This document shows, piece after piece, positions 40,501 to 50,639 of a DNA stretch of 64,000 nucleotides. Each line of letters opens with the position of its first letter. Positions within the stretch are counted from its first letter, which is position 1. The DNA comes from Trichostrongylus colubriformis (Eukaryota; Nematoda; Chromadorea; Rhabditida; Trichostrongylidae). Both the position numbers and the translations under genes were made by a program. The notes beneath the pieces were generated by a model. It saw only the letters and a list, made by a program, of their open reading frames with translations, did not search any database and was not told the DNA's origin. The DNA lies in NCBI GenBank assembly GCA_963978905.1, contig OZ022257.1:9198509-9262508 (forward strand), given 5' to 3'.

Positions 40501-41701
40501 CTTGATTCTGAATGACTGTTTCAGTTAGTCACCTAGAATCAGAACAGTGATAATTCAAAATTATAACAAGTTTAAGTAAAAAGCGAAGACGAGCTTGAAC
40601 AATTCGACATAAGAACATTACTACCTTATCATGATTTGATGCGAATACTTTTCGAAGATGCGTAAAGTCATTGTAGCCATTCAGAACCAGAAATACGGCA
40701 TTGTTGTCGAGGCAATAGAAGGCTTGAATCTGTGATTGGAAAATACTGAGAAACTGAGCGATTAACTGGAACAATCCGAATTAGAGTTAATTCAATATTT
40801 TCCACATTTTAACTGATGCCATACGATACACACTACAACACTATCATAAACAGCTGGTGGTGAGTTGCAGGATAAGACCGGTTGATCTTACTAGGTTCTT
40901 CATCCAAAAAAGACCATATAAGACGGGGAAATGCCTCATCAGACAACCATGTGAGAATAACTCAAAACTAACCGACATTGTATCATCACTATGAGTGAAA
41001 CGTGGAAACACATCCATCCGCAACAAATCGTTAAGATCTTCACCTTTAGCACGATTTAAGGAGTCTTTGCCAACCTATAACAACATTCCTGTATTCTAGA
41101 ATCTACTGATTCAGCAAATCGTTGCATGTGTCTTTATAGAAGTAGCTAGGCAAGCTTCTCCCTTCCAGTCAAGTTTCTTGTTATAACTTGATGATCGTAC
41201 TCGTCTATGTTTCACCCAATAAGGTCAGTGATCAAAGAAAGGAAGTTCCAAAGAGCTATTTCACACGAACGAGCTCACGAGCCCCAATTTTACGAGCTCT
41301 TTATCTGGACATCAGAGGAGAGCCGCGAATGCAGAATTTACGAGAGGTACAGCGCTCAAGAATCGGCCCAAAACGCTGTGATGGGCAAAGTTGACTGAAC
41401 AACTTCTATACCCATTCTTGTGGTATGATTCTGCAATGCTGTTAAGTACTTTGCCTGTAAACCTCACGCGTTCCTTGAGCGCCAATCAGTTTCGTAGTAG
41501 GCGAAACGTAGGCTGTGTTCCAAATTTGAAGATAATAATGGGAAAGAAGTGGAAGGAAAGAGAGATAAGGGTTTCGCTTACCAGACTGACTATCAATACC
41601 TTCTTCTCCAAATACGGCAACAGAAATTCTTCAACCTGTTCTAGCCATTTTTCGAGACTCGCCGCTTTGAGAATGGAACCATTATCTGCCGACACAGCCA
41701 T
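34508..41701 (-). CDS. smg-8: SMG8, nonsense-mediated mRNA decay factor, 22 exons, complete
   Basis: SMG8 binds SMG9 and the SMG1 kinase and restrains SMG1 until UPF1 is to be phosphorylated. Exons (high to low): 41701-41582, 41074-40973, 40765-40625, 40464-40313, 39926-39776, 39662-39577, 39515-39370, 39286-39213, 39126-38999, 37741-37666, 37533-37381, 36959-36828, 36768-36655, 36592-36428, 36345-36243, 36081-35996, 35767-35684, 35607-35497, 35442-35353, 35011-34832, 34764-34703, 34646-34508. All junctions are GT/AG and in frame: 2595 nt, 864 residues, against about 990 in human. Family landmarks: KKVLIVSLVGKDSL (degenerate G-loop of the N-terminal G-like domain), RFDISLSDT, LPRILFAFQ, STCSCGRRQAVRRDPF with EANYDFYF, FVGMEYECPRGHRFF and TAQLMRVHVVTPKAPI. 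The acidic linker between exons 13 and 16 is shorter than in vertebrates. The exon 17 acceptor (TATTAG) is the least certain. Confidence 0.93.
38112..38619. mobile_element. Tc1/mariner-class MITE (CAGTAGCGCTCAAAAG ends), copy 1, in smg-8 intron 9
   Basis: The ends CAGTAGCGCTCAAAAGTCTT and its complement are flanked by TA on both sides (38110-38111, 38620-38621). A near-identical copy lies in opposite orientation at 43603-44104. The 70-residue open frame shared by both copies has no transposase motif and is probably not coding. It accounts for much of the unusually long intron between exons 9 and 10. Confidence 0.88.
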
Positions 41702-41716
41702 ACGAATAAAGATAAT

Positions 41717-41718
41717 CT
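41717..41718 (-). promoter_or_regulatory. Probable spliced-leader acceptor of smg-8
   Basis: Minus-strand CTCATTTACAG ends 15 nt before the ATG at 41701. This close spacing fits trans-splicing of the mRNA. No upstream coding exon is seen. Confidence 0.5.
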
Positions 41719-42204
41719 GTAAATGAGTCGCTTTATCCTTTGAAATAATTGAGAGCCTCGCGGCTCTTACTCGGTACGATTTTCCTTCATGTTCAACGAG
41801 ACAGCTCTTGCCGACAGAAAACCAGCCAAGAGCCTCAATTGCTCACCACCTTTTGTGCCAAGTAAGGAATATCACACACATCGTTAAGATAAAAAATTAA
41901 CCCGCAAAGAGTGAACTTCGTGAGTTGAGCTATCGCTGGGAGAACAACCACTATCCAAAGCATTTCAAAAAGCAAAACCACGGGCACAGGCCCCAATGAA
42001 CACAAAGACTCTCGAGTATGAAGAGAAGAATCATAAGAAAAACACTAACACATTGAAAATAAGTTAATGGCAGTTTACTAACTAGACATTACGTACAACC
42101 CAAGTAGTAGCCGCGTGTAATTGCGTATCGTGCACAATTACGGTAACCAACGGCCTACACCTCTTCCGCGATCGCTGACGAGGCTGGGGATAGTACTAAC
42201 TTTA

Positions 42205-42270
42205 CGACTCGTGCGGATCACCCGGGTCGTCCGAATCAGACGACTCGAACGATCCGCACGAGTCGCAAGG
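42205..42270. repeat. GC-rich nested hairpin
   Basis: The outer arms CGACTCGTGCGGATC and GATCCGCACGAGTCG are perfect 15-mers. An inner pair, CGTCCGAATCAGACG, folds again. It is probably a small MITE. Confidence 0.7.
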
Positions 42271-42324
42271 TATATACTCAGCCTGACAGTGCAACTTCGC
42301 AGAGTTTTCGGGTCAATTCAAATC

Positions 42325-42550
42325 AGGGGAGGGGGAGGGGGGGCGAGACGCAACTTTGCGTCAAATTTTCACCCACGTCAAAGCTTCTTTCCCCCCCTAG
42401 GCTTAGGCTAAAGCAGATGAGACCTATGCTTTGAGAGACGCTCTGTCATGTGGAAGGAGGGGATATCAATTTTAGCCTAAGCCTAGGGAGGGAAAGGAGC
42501 TTCGACCTTGACGCAAAGTTGCGTCTCCCCCCCCCCCGACTTGAATTTAC
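42325..42550. mobile_element. MITE with ACTTTGCGTC / CACGTCAAAGCTTC arms, copy 2
   Basis: GAGACGCAACTTTGCGTC with G-rich and C-rich outer tracts forms the ends. The inner CCTAGGCTTAGGCTAAAGC and TAGCCTAAGCCTAGG match copy 1 at 3431-3616. Outer ends AATTCAAATCAGGGG and CCCCCCGACTTGAATTTACC appear intact here. Confidence 0.8.
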
Positions 42551-42925
42551 CCGAGTTTTCAACTGGCGCAACTCGCATATCTACTCTGTAATTCAACACG
42601 ATGCATAACGTGAAGTGCGAGTATGAATACGATACCCGCCAAAGGCAGCGGCACCGTGGGCGGCAACTGAAAACCTTAATGTCGCCTACGGCATGGCGCT
42701 ATGCAAGACTGGCTAGAATTCGAATCTCGTGTAGGCTCGCGCCACGATCATACTTATGGTTCGGTCAAGCGTTACTAATAGAGCGGGTTGCAATAGCGCC
42801 AGCGTTGGCGACGCAAGTACTGATTTGTCGCCATCGCTAACGGTGCCACCGTCGATTGCCGCCATCGACACCGGGCCCGGCTCCGGTGCCGCAAAGTATG
42901 AAAGCGACCAAGTGTCGCTAGAAGT

Positions 42926-43086
42926 TAGGCCGCGTTCATACTTTGCGGTGCTGGCTGCAAGGTGTGGCTGCGTTTCTCTGCGTCTGCGCCTGTGCCACCT
43001 TGTCTCTTTGCCTGCCTGTCTCTGCATCTCTCCCATCCCACTCTGCCTCACTGCCCGTGAACGCAAAGTATGAAAGCGGCCTTAGA
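42926..43086. mobile_element. GCC-end MITE family, best-preserved copy
   Basis: Left end TAGGCCGCGTTCATACTTTG, right end CGCAAAGTATGAAAGCGGCC. The inside is rich in CTCTGCGTCTGCGCC. An adjoining right-end fragment, GGTGCCGCAAAGTATGAAAG, at 42883-42908 shows a second truncated copy beside it. Confidence 0.88.
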
Positions 43087-43602
43087 TTGCATTGATGCTT
43101 GGCGTGTTGCCGAGTATGACTGCAGTTCGAAAGGAGAGGGATTGTTGCTTCCTGCTTTAATTCCGATGCATCCTTTCTCAAAGTCTGTACTTGATATGTA
43201 GCTATGATCCACAGCAGTATGGTTGGATTCTTCGCCAAAGCCTGGAATTCTTTTCAAGACGCAAACCATGCTCTCGACCCCGTGGGTACTTCTCTTTCCC
43301 AACGATTAACATCTCAGAAAGTTTATTGCCGTATCGTAAGTTGTTTGTCGTCTTCTTTTTTCGGATCAACACCGACGCAGCTCAACAAACAGTATTCTAT
43401 AGTGCTGGAAGAGAATAACATTGAATGCCTAGCAGCAGCCCCATGACAGCCCATTTCTTTCTTTTCTAGACAGAACCTCATAGTCTTTTCAGCCGTGCTG
43501 GCTATTTTTTTAGGGCTATTCATGGTACCGTAGTTCACGATACTTTGATCAGTACGGTATTTGTTTATGAATAGAAAACACCGTGTACAGCTCTTTCATA
43601 TA

Positions 43603-44104
43603 CAGTAGCGCTCAAAAGTCTTCGGCGAAATGGTCTTTCACTTGGGTTTTTCACTTGTAACTTTTTTGCGACTGGACCGATCTAAGAGAAATTTTAGTAT
43701 GTTGCACTTGGAAAAACTGCATGCTTAATATACCATTTTGGCGCTCAACGGTGTAGGTTACGTGGTTAAATGCAATTTTTTGTTTTTGGAGTGCCATCGC
43801 TATGCCGTCCCGCTGTGCCGCTGTCATCAAAAGTCATGGTCTTTCTACAGAATATTAATGTTCTCTGAATCTTGCTCTTTTTGTTTTTGTAAAGAAAGCC
43901 GTTCTTCTTGACCAAGCCTTTTACTTTTTTTCGGTGATCTTGTAGTAAATTCTTGTAAAAAACCATGAAAAGTGTCAAGCGGCACTCAAGTAGAAGGAAA
44001 TGTTGACAATAGGTTCAGGCACCACATATTGAAATTTTGTCTTGGTCAAGTAGAAAAAAAGTTATGACAAAAAAGTTTTGGCCGAAGACTTTTGAGCGCT
44101 ACTG
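43603..44104. mobile_element. Tc1/mariner-class MITE (CAGTAGCGCTCAAAAG ends), copy 2
   Basis: TA-flanked (43601-43602, 44105-44106) and about 502 bp. It is nearly identical to copy 1 but in the opposite orientation. No transposase motif. Confidence 0.88.
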
Positions 44105-44319
44105 TATACCTGTTTGCAAAAGAGTTCCCGTTTCGACTTTGTTATATCAGTCAACATGTGTATATAGAGCCCTTCCATGAGTGATATTGATTTTTTCAAA
44201 GAAGAGAATTCACCCTATAAGGCCACAAGTTTATGCAGCATGTTATACATTATCCGAAAGAAAGATTATCTGCTCTACAAAGAGGTATGCAGTTTTTTAG
44301 AAGTTCTAGACAGTGTACA

Positions 44320-45170
44320 CCTAGAGTCGAGGACTCCTCGACGGCGGGGGGGGGGTCGTATTCATCCAGATAGTAGGGTGGGGATCGTATCTTAAAGGCA
44401 CAGTTCACGATAATTTACATGCGTCTTCGCACCCCGTAAAGACTCTGAGGGTGCTGAAGAACACATAGGCGATTAAGCAGCCAAAGAAATTTCCGAAAAT
44501 GCTTGAAATAAGGTGTTTCTGACTTTTTGCTTCGGCGAGTTTTCAACTTAGAAGCAAGCATTTGAACAAGTTTTCGCGTGATAATATCATTCGATAAGGT
44601 TGCTATTTCTATGGGAATCCTCCCTATCCTATCTTATCGCATCCATATCAGGCCCCTTATCCACGTAAATGCCACCGCTGCTCTGCTGGCTAAGTCGTAG
44701 AATGGGTGTGGGTCAGCTTGAGACGGTGGCCGCCAGCTGACTTACGGGTTCTTTGCGCGTTTGGCACTCAACCCTCACGCCGCGGTGATGGCACACGCTC
44801 TGCCGTTGTGGTAGGGCCTATCTACTCCCGGGTGGAACCAAGACACTTATATTATCGTGAACTGTCCCTTTAAGAGATTAGCGATAAGCACTACAATCTA
44901 AACTCTCAGTAAGCAGATGAGAAGCAAAGGGTATTTCACCGCAAATCTGTGTGGCAAAAGTAAAATAAATATAGTTTTACCTCAGGAAAGGATTTATGGC
45001 AATAAATCACATTGCAACTATTCAATCCGGCAACAGTTACTGGTATAGGAGAGGTCAAAAAACGGGGCGTATTTGATCGCTGTAGAGGGGGGGGGATGTC
45101 GCATTTGGTCGCCGTAGAGGAGGGGATCGTACTGATGCGGCTATTTTCCTCGACACCTAGGATTGCCTTG
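44320..45170. repeat. Dispersed repeat, second copy, split by a MITE
   Basis: Sequence like that of 3617-4010 flanks the TTAA-site MITE at 44396-44869: left part 44320-44391, right part 44874-45170. The right part includes AAGCAGATGAGAAGCAAAGG and TTTCCTCGACACCTAGGATT. Confidence 0.6.
44396..44869. mobile_element. TTAA-site (piggyBac-like) MITE, copy 1
   Basis: The ends AGGCACAGTTCACGATAAT and AGGGACAGTTCACGATAAT (complement) are flanked by TTAA on both sides (44392-44395, 44870-44873). No coding capacity. TTAA duplication is characteristic of the piggyBac superfamily. Confidence 0.85.
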
Positions 45171-45289
45171 CTCCTACAATGTGGCCGATTTTCAAGCAGG
45201 TGAAGTAGTAGGCATCGTCGACAAAAATCATCAAATCGGCAATTCATTAAACCACTATATCGCTTAGGGAAATTCAATCAGTCATGTGC

Positions 45290-46535
45290 CCGTGCACCAA
45301 ATGGGTGGTCCAGAGGTAGTGTTGCTCCTTCTCCAAGTTTGGTTTTCCGAAGGCATTAACATTTATTTGAAATGAAACTTTAGCCTCCAAATTCCTTGTT
45401 CAGCATTGTCTTGTAAGTCTTTTACAAGGATTTTTTTTTTGCCGACTCGAGATTATATTCTGCTTTGACTCCAACACCTATTCCGACTGCATTTTCAAAC
45501 TATGTAATAGACGTTATTTAACAAATTATTATTTTTCAGCGGAAGCGTAAGGAATTCGGTCAATGATGTACCCCCGTCCCTACTCACTGCCCCTTTTTAA
45601 CGTTTCACCACTCTTTCCGCCGATTAGTTGAGAAGGTTTTCTTGCCTTGATTCGAGAAACCCAGAAATCAACGAATTTTGGCGGAAGAACCGAATTCAGA
45701 GAAATTGACACGATTTAGCGATCAACCGTTACTGGAACTTATAGACGAGGTCGGGGCTGAGTACGAGGCTCATGTCTGATTGATCTTGCTCAAGCAAAAA
45801 AGATCTTTAGTTAATTGCCGGTTGGGTCAATTTTTGTCGTCTATGCTCTCCATCAGCTTAAAAATCGTCTTCATTCTAGGGCATCTGAAATTGTAAATGC
45901 TTCTCCAGAGACGATGAATCTCTTCTGGACGGTATATAACATGCTCCACAAATTTGTGATCTGATAGGGAAAATTTTCCCTCAAAAAAAAAAAAACGACA
46001 TTACCCAATAGCATGTATATATGTATGTTTGTGCAAGGGTCATGTATGGATGTAGGCTGAGATGGATCAGGGAAAATTCATTTCAGCGCAAATGCAAAAA
46101 GCCACAAAAAGATTCAGAAGTGATAAACCCAGAAATTAACAACTTTAACTTTCAAAAACATCGGATTTGCGGCTACTTCCGCGTATTTTTCCGTTCGATG
46201 CGAGACAGATGTCATTTCTCGAGTTTGTAGCTAGAGAAATAAAGGCACGTGGTTTCTTTTGCGGAAAAATATCGTTAAAGTCTGATAAATGGTGATCTAA
46301 TAATTTAATGCTCGCCATCGCTTTCCCGTATGATTTCAGCAGTTGTTCCGTCAATTCCTTCGATACGTCAAGGAAGGTCTGAGGACTGAGTATGGAGTGA
46401 TCTATTCACACATTGAATTTTACTAATGATCAATCTCTGAATTAACCACTGTGTCCCCTACCCATTTAAATTCCTGCCAAGCTCCTTGTCAAGATATGCT
46501 CTGAAGTTACATTTTCCTGGACAGTGGTATCCATA
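45290..46535. other. Intergenic; one possible minus-strand exon
   Basis: After an acceptor-like CTCAG near 46380, a minus frame from about 46372 to 46145 reads DVSKELTEQLLKSYGKAMAS and continues for about 75 residues to a stop. Its composition is protein-like, but I recognise no family. Retroelement gag or a lone exon are both possible. Confidence 0.25.
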
Positions 46536-46539
46536 GGGG

Positions 46540-46926
46540 GCCTTCATACTTTACTGAAGCGCCGGCGTGCTCGCTGATGGCAAGGCGTGGCTGCGTCTAC
46601 AGGCGGCGAGACAGAGTGGCACGAGTGGAGGCGCAGAGATGACGCAGGTCGCTTGTGTGCAGATATGACGGAGAATCGATTCGCGGCGTTTCACTCGCGG
46701 CGCCACCAGTACGACTTGTGAATCGATTGCTCTTGGGAGCACGGCAGAGCGTGGCTGCGTCACCCCTGCGCTTCCACCCATGCCACACTGCCTCGCTTGA
46801 ACGCTGCCATGCCCTGCCACTGGCACTCGCACACGCCGCGTTGTTCGCCGCCGGCGGCGACGCGATTTTCCGTCATATCTGCACACACCCAGTCACGTGC
46901 TGTCGCCGGCACCGTAGCGTATGAAG
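46540..46926. mobile_element. GCC-end MITE family, compound copy at 46.7 kb
   Basis: It starts GGGGCCTTCATACTTTACTG and ends GCACCGTAGCGTATGAAGG. Inside is a second inverted set: CAGATATGACGGAGAATCG... and GCGACGCGATTTTCCGTCAT, suggesting one element inserted in another. Confidence 0.6.
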
Positions 46927-47161
46927 GAGGGCCACATTTTCTTTCTCATGTTAGCCTGCTAAACATCGTCGTGTCGTATGTGGCTCCCCTCCGCTTCTTC
47001 TTCATTTTAGCATCAGGAATCGTGTGTACGTTATCGTGTAGATGAAACCTATAAACCCTGCCTCAAAACATGAAAATAAATCGGAATAGTCATTTTTACG
47101 AAATGTTGAAATTCATCAATGTCTGCGTTGACGGAATCTCTTAACGTCACGCTGAAAAAGC

Positions 47162-47377
47162 CTATCCTTTTGCGTTTAAAGGCGCCATTGAAACTGATTT
47201 CATTCTGTCGCCCACATTTGTAGTCGTCGTCATCTGCACGTCCTCATTGACGCGACTATTGAAACCAGTTTTGAGGTCATTAGACAACCGTTCATTGATG
47301 TCTGACATCCGTTTTAATGGCATTCTTTGAGGCTCCGTCTCGTCGTCTTTTCGCAACGACTTTGTCCCCTTTTCCAA
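47162..47377 (-). other. Unrecognised minus-strand open frame
   Basis: 71 residues, charged (MEKGTKSLRKDDETEPQRM...), with no domain or clear splice partner. Kept only because its composition is more protein-like than that of its neighbours. Confidence 0.15.
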
Positions 47378-47419
47378 TCGAGCGCAACTTTTTTCTATTG
47401 TCCAGTGTTAATCAGGAAG

Positions 47420-47546
47420 AGCGCTGATTTCATTAATTTTTTGAAAATTTAGAGATTTTATCAGCGCTGATTTCATTTTTTTAAATCTAGAGATTTTATC
47501 AGCGCTGATTTCATTTGTTTTTTTCAGATCTAGAGATTATATCATA
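47420..47546. repeat. Tandem repeat, ~38-43-bp unit x3
   Basis: The core AGCGCTGATTTCATT starts at 47420, 47463 and 47501, each followed by a T-rich tract and (A/G)ATCTAGAGATT or TTTAGAGATTTT. AGCGCT is itself a palindrome. Confidence 0.85.
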
Positions 47547-48061
47547 ATTTGACTTGTCATAAGCAGCAAAACCGCAAAAAACTACCTGACTTGCTTTGAT
47601 GCGGGCAATTTGTGAATGTATTTTCTGTGCATTTCATTATTGGCTCGAAAAGCTCATGTCCCCACAAGATCTTTGGAAGAGTATTATTTTGAATAACCGC
47701 ATTTCCAAAGATTTGGAAACCAATCCCGGTGATTTCCGATTGAGGAAAGCCGACTGAGTGGCTGATCATTACAAACTACATTTCCTTCGTTTCACGCACT
47801 TCATGTTCATGTTTACATTTGTGAGACAGACGCTCACCAAGGCACTCTTACAGCTGCAAGCAAGTCTGTACTTCATTCAAAAACGAATGTGAATAACAAA
47901 ATAAGGCTGGGTTTTACTTACATAGATTAGCATAGGACTTCGGAACAAAGCATTATTCAAAAGCTGAGCAGTTGATTGCGTCTATAGCACTTAAAGGCAG
48001 TGGAAGGGGTGGTTAGAGCCGAATATCAATAGGTGACCGAATACGAAAATGCAGCTGCTCA

Positions 48062-48485
48062 AAGAAATCGTCCACGAAAAAACGATTTTCTTTGTTACCC
48101 AAATATTTATGTTGTATATACCTATAAGGGCCTCATGCAAAACTTCACGCGAAAAAGTTAGAACTTGGCTGTGATACAGCTCCTCAAACACTCGGCTGGG
48201 TGGGCAGGGCCTTCGAGTAAAAGCCCCGTCCCATCGTCCGCCACGGTTGGGAAGGTAGAGTGGAACTGTTTACGTAAGCTTCTGTTCCTACAATGCGTCT
48301 CCTACCGCGGCCCGCGACTGGGTGGGCACTTGATCGGAAGCCTTACCCGGCCGGGGGTTTGTGGTGCTGTATTCTTGTCGAATTCACACTATTTCGCGTG
48401 AAACATTTCATGCGGCCCACATTAAGCAAATACAACATAAATATATGTGTAACACGGAAACTCATTTTTCCGGGGATGATTCCTT
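48062..48485. mobile_element. Stem-loop MITE (AAGGAATCGTCC family), copy B (diverged)
   Basis: Ends AAGAAATCGTCCACGAAAAA and GGGGATGATTCCTT. The same internal order as copy A, with many substitutions, makes it the oldest of the four copies. Confidence 0.8.
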
Positions 48486-49003
48486 TAGAAGTGCGGATGT
48501 TAAGAAAAATGGAACTAAACAGTCAAAACTTTGGCAGAAGAACTCCCTTCCCACCTGTGATCTTGAAAGGAGGCGGGCTCTGTTAACGAAAGGGCTGGGC
48601 ACTGTCAAAAAATAGTGGCAGCTGTTGAAGAGAACTGCTTTAATAAAGCTCCGGGGGTGCTACTTTTCGTGGGAGATTTTGCTAACTAAATCTAATTGAA
48701 TACATTCTGCCCCAGCACTTCTTTTATGCCGTTAAAATGAAGCTATATCCAAGCACAACTATAATTAACACGTTCATTTCTGAACACATACCAAAACATT
48801 GCAGAGATCATGGCATGTCCCATGCGCAATGATGTCACACAAATTCGTGAAGGGTTCCTTATTTTCTGATCCATTTGGACATTCCTGAATTTTTCATAGT
48901 CGTAAAGTCCAATACAAGGGTAGCATCAGCGAAAATTTCGACCACCACTGCTCGTTCACGGTCAGGTCAAGGTCTTCCTCTGATGGGGTCCGCACCAGTT
49001 TTG

Positions 49004-49428
49004 AAGGAATCGTTCACGGAAAATGCGTTTTTGTGTTACCCATACGTTTATGTTGCATTTGCCTGATGTGGGCCTCATGCAAAATTTCACGCGAAAAAAT
49101 GCGAATCTGGCTGAGATACAGCACCACAAAGTGCGGTCCCAGTGGGCGGGGCCTAGGAGTAAAATCCTCGTCCCGTGGTCCGCCGCCGTTGGGAACGGAG
49201 AGTGGGACTGTTTACGAAACTTTCTGCTCCTACAATGCGTCTCCGACCACGGCGGACGACGACGAGGCTTTTCTCTTAGGCTCCGCCCACTGGGACCGCA
49301 CTTTGTGGTGCTGTATCTCAGCCAGATTCGCATTTTTTCGCGTGAAATTTTGCATGAGGCCCACATTAGGCAAATACAACATAAATGTATGGATAACACA
49401 AAAACGCATTTTCCGTGGACGATTCCTT
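49004..49428. mobile_element. Stem-loop MITE (AAGGAATCGTCC family), copy C
   Basis: A 425-bp inverted repeat with ends AAGGAATCGTTCACGGAAAA and GTGGACGATTCCTT. TA follows at 49429-49430. Open frames on both strands (to about 170 residues) mirror each other and are artefacts of the hairpin. Confidence 0.9.
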
Positions 49429-50204
49429 TAAGTTTTTTTATGCGATCTAATGTCAATTTTGTGAGGTATGGTATTTTCAAAAGAACAATTGAAAAATTCC
49501 TGTAATTTTATAGTTCAGAAGCCGGTGTGCTGTTATTACCACTTCGTTTCTTAAGAACTTTATTTGTGTGTGTTTTACCTGTTCTCAACCCATGCGATAT
49601 GGCATGTCCATCAGTAAAGAAATAAAATAATGGCTTGAACATCAATTACCCAGAAATCACTGTATAAGGCTAAAATACCAAAAAATCCAAGTTTGAAGTT
49701 CCTTAGAATTCTCCGGACATGTACACTCACATCTACTAGTTATAGTTTCTCCTCAATTTCCTATTTCTCCACTGTGGCTACAAGTTCCCTCAGTTCTTTA
49801 CGAATAGTGTCTGCAAGGGTGTAGGCACATAAGCTTGAGAACGTGGTTTCCGCCGAAGTGGCAAGAATCACTTCGTGTCTCCAGACTGGATTGCGATCAG
49901 TGAGCGGTCACTTGGTTGACCAGTCGCCATAGCTTATCGTTATCTTTCCTGTTCGTTGCTGAGAATAAGATCTAGGCGTTTGGCCGTTGATCCGTTGAAC
50001 GTTCCTCTGCCAAGAACTCGCCTCCTCCCTTCCCAGACTTGTCATGACATCGCTCCGAAATCTTAACTGCAAGAAGTGAATGTCCGCAGTGCAAACCTTT
50101 TTTTTCATGACGTATTATATATCACGGCACCGTTCTGAAGAAAAGTGAACCACTACTCAAATCGACAGAAGGCTCGTGCCTCATATCGATCATACCGTAA
50201 GTTG

Positions 50205-50630
50205 AAGGAATCGTTCACGGAAAATGAGTTTTTGTGTTACCCATATATGTATGTTGCATTTGCCTAATGTTGGCCTCATGCAAAATTTCACGCGAAAAAA
50301 TGTGAATCTGGCTGAGATACAGCACCACAAAGTGCGGTCCCAGTGGGCGGGGCCTCCGTGTAAAAGCCTCGTACCGCGTCCGCCGTGGTCGGAGACGCAT
50401 TGTAGGAACAGAAGGTTACGTAAACAGTCCCACTCTCCGTTCCCAACGGCGGCGGAAGACGGGACGAGGCTTTCACACGGAGGCCCCGCCCACTGGGACC
50501 GCACTTTGTGGTGCTGTATCTCAGCCAGATTCACATTTTTCGCGCGAAATTTTGCATGAGGCCAACATTAGGCAAATACAACACAAATATATGGGTAACA
50601 CAAAAACTCATTTTCCGTGGACGACTCCTT
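50205..50630. mobile_element. Stem-loop MITE (AAGGAATCGTCC family), copy D
   Basis: 426 bp, very similar to copy A, including the central GGTTACGTAAACAGTCC. TA follows at 50631-50632. About 780 bp from copy C in the same orientation. Confidence 0.9.
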
Positions 50631-50639
50631 TAAGGGGAA

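Noticed and set aside
42121..42411. 96-residue Arg-rich frame
   Set aside because: Translation of a GC-rich hairpin and MITE end; low-complexity RxxR repeats arise from the palindrome.
48962..49505. 160- and 172-residue open frames on opposite strands
   Set aside because: They lie within the palindromic MITE copy C and mirror each other.
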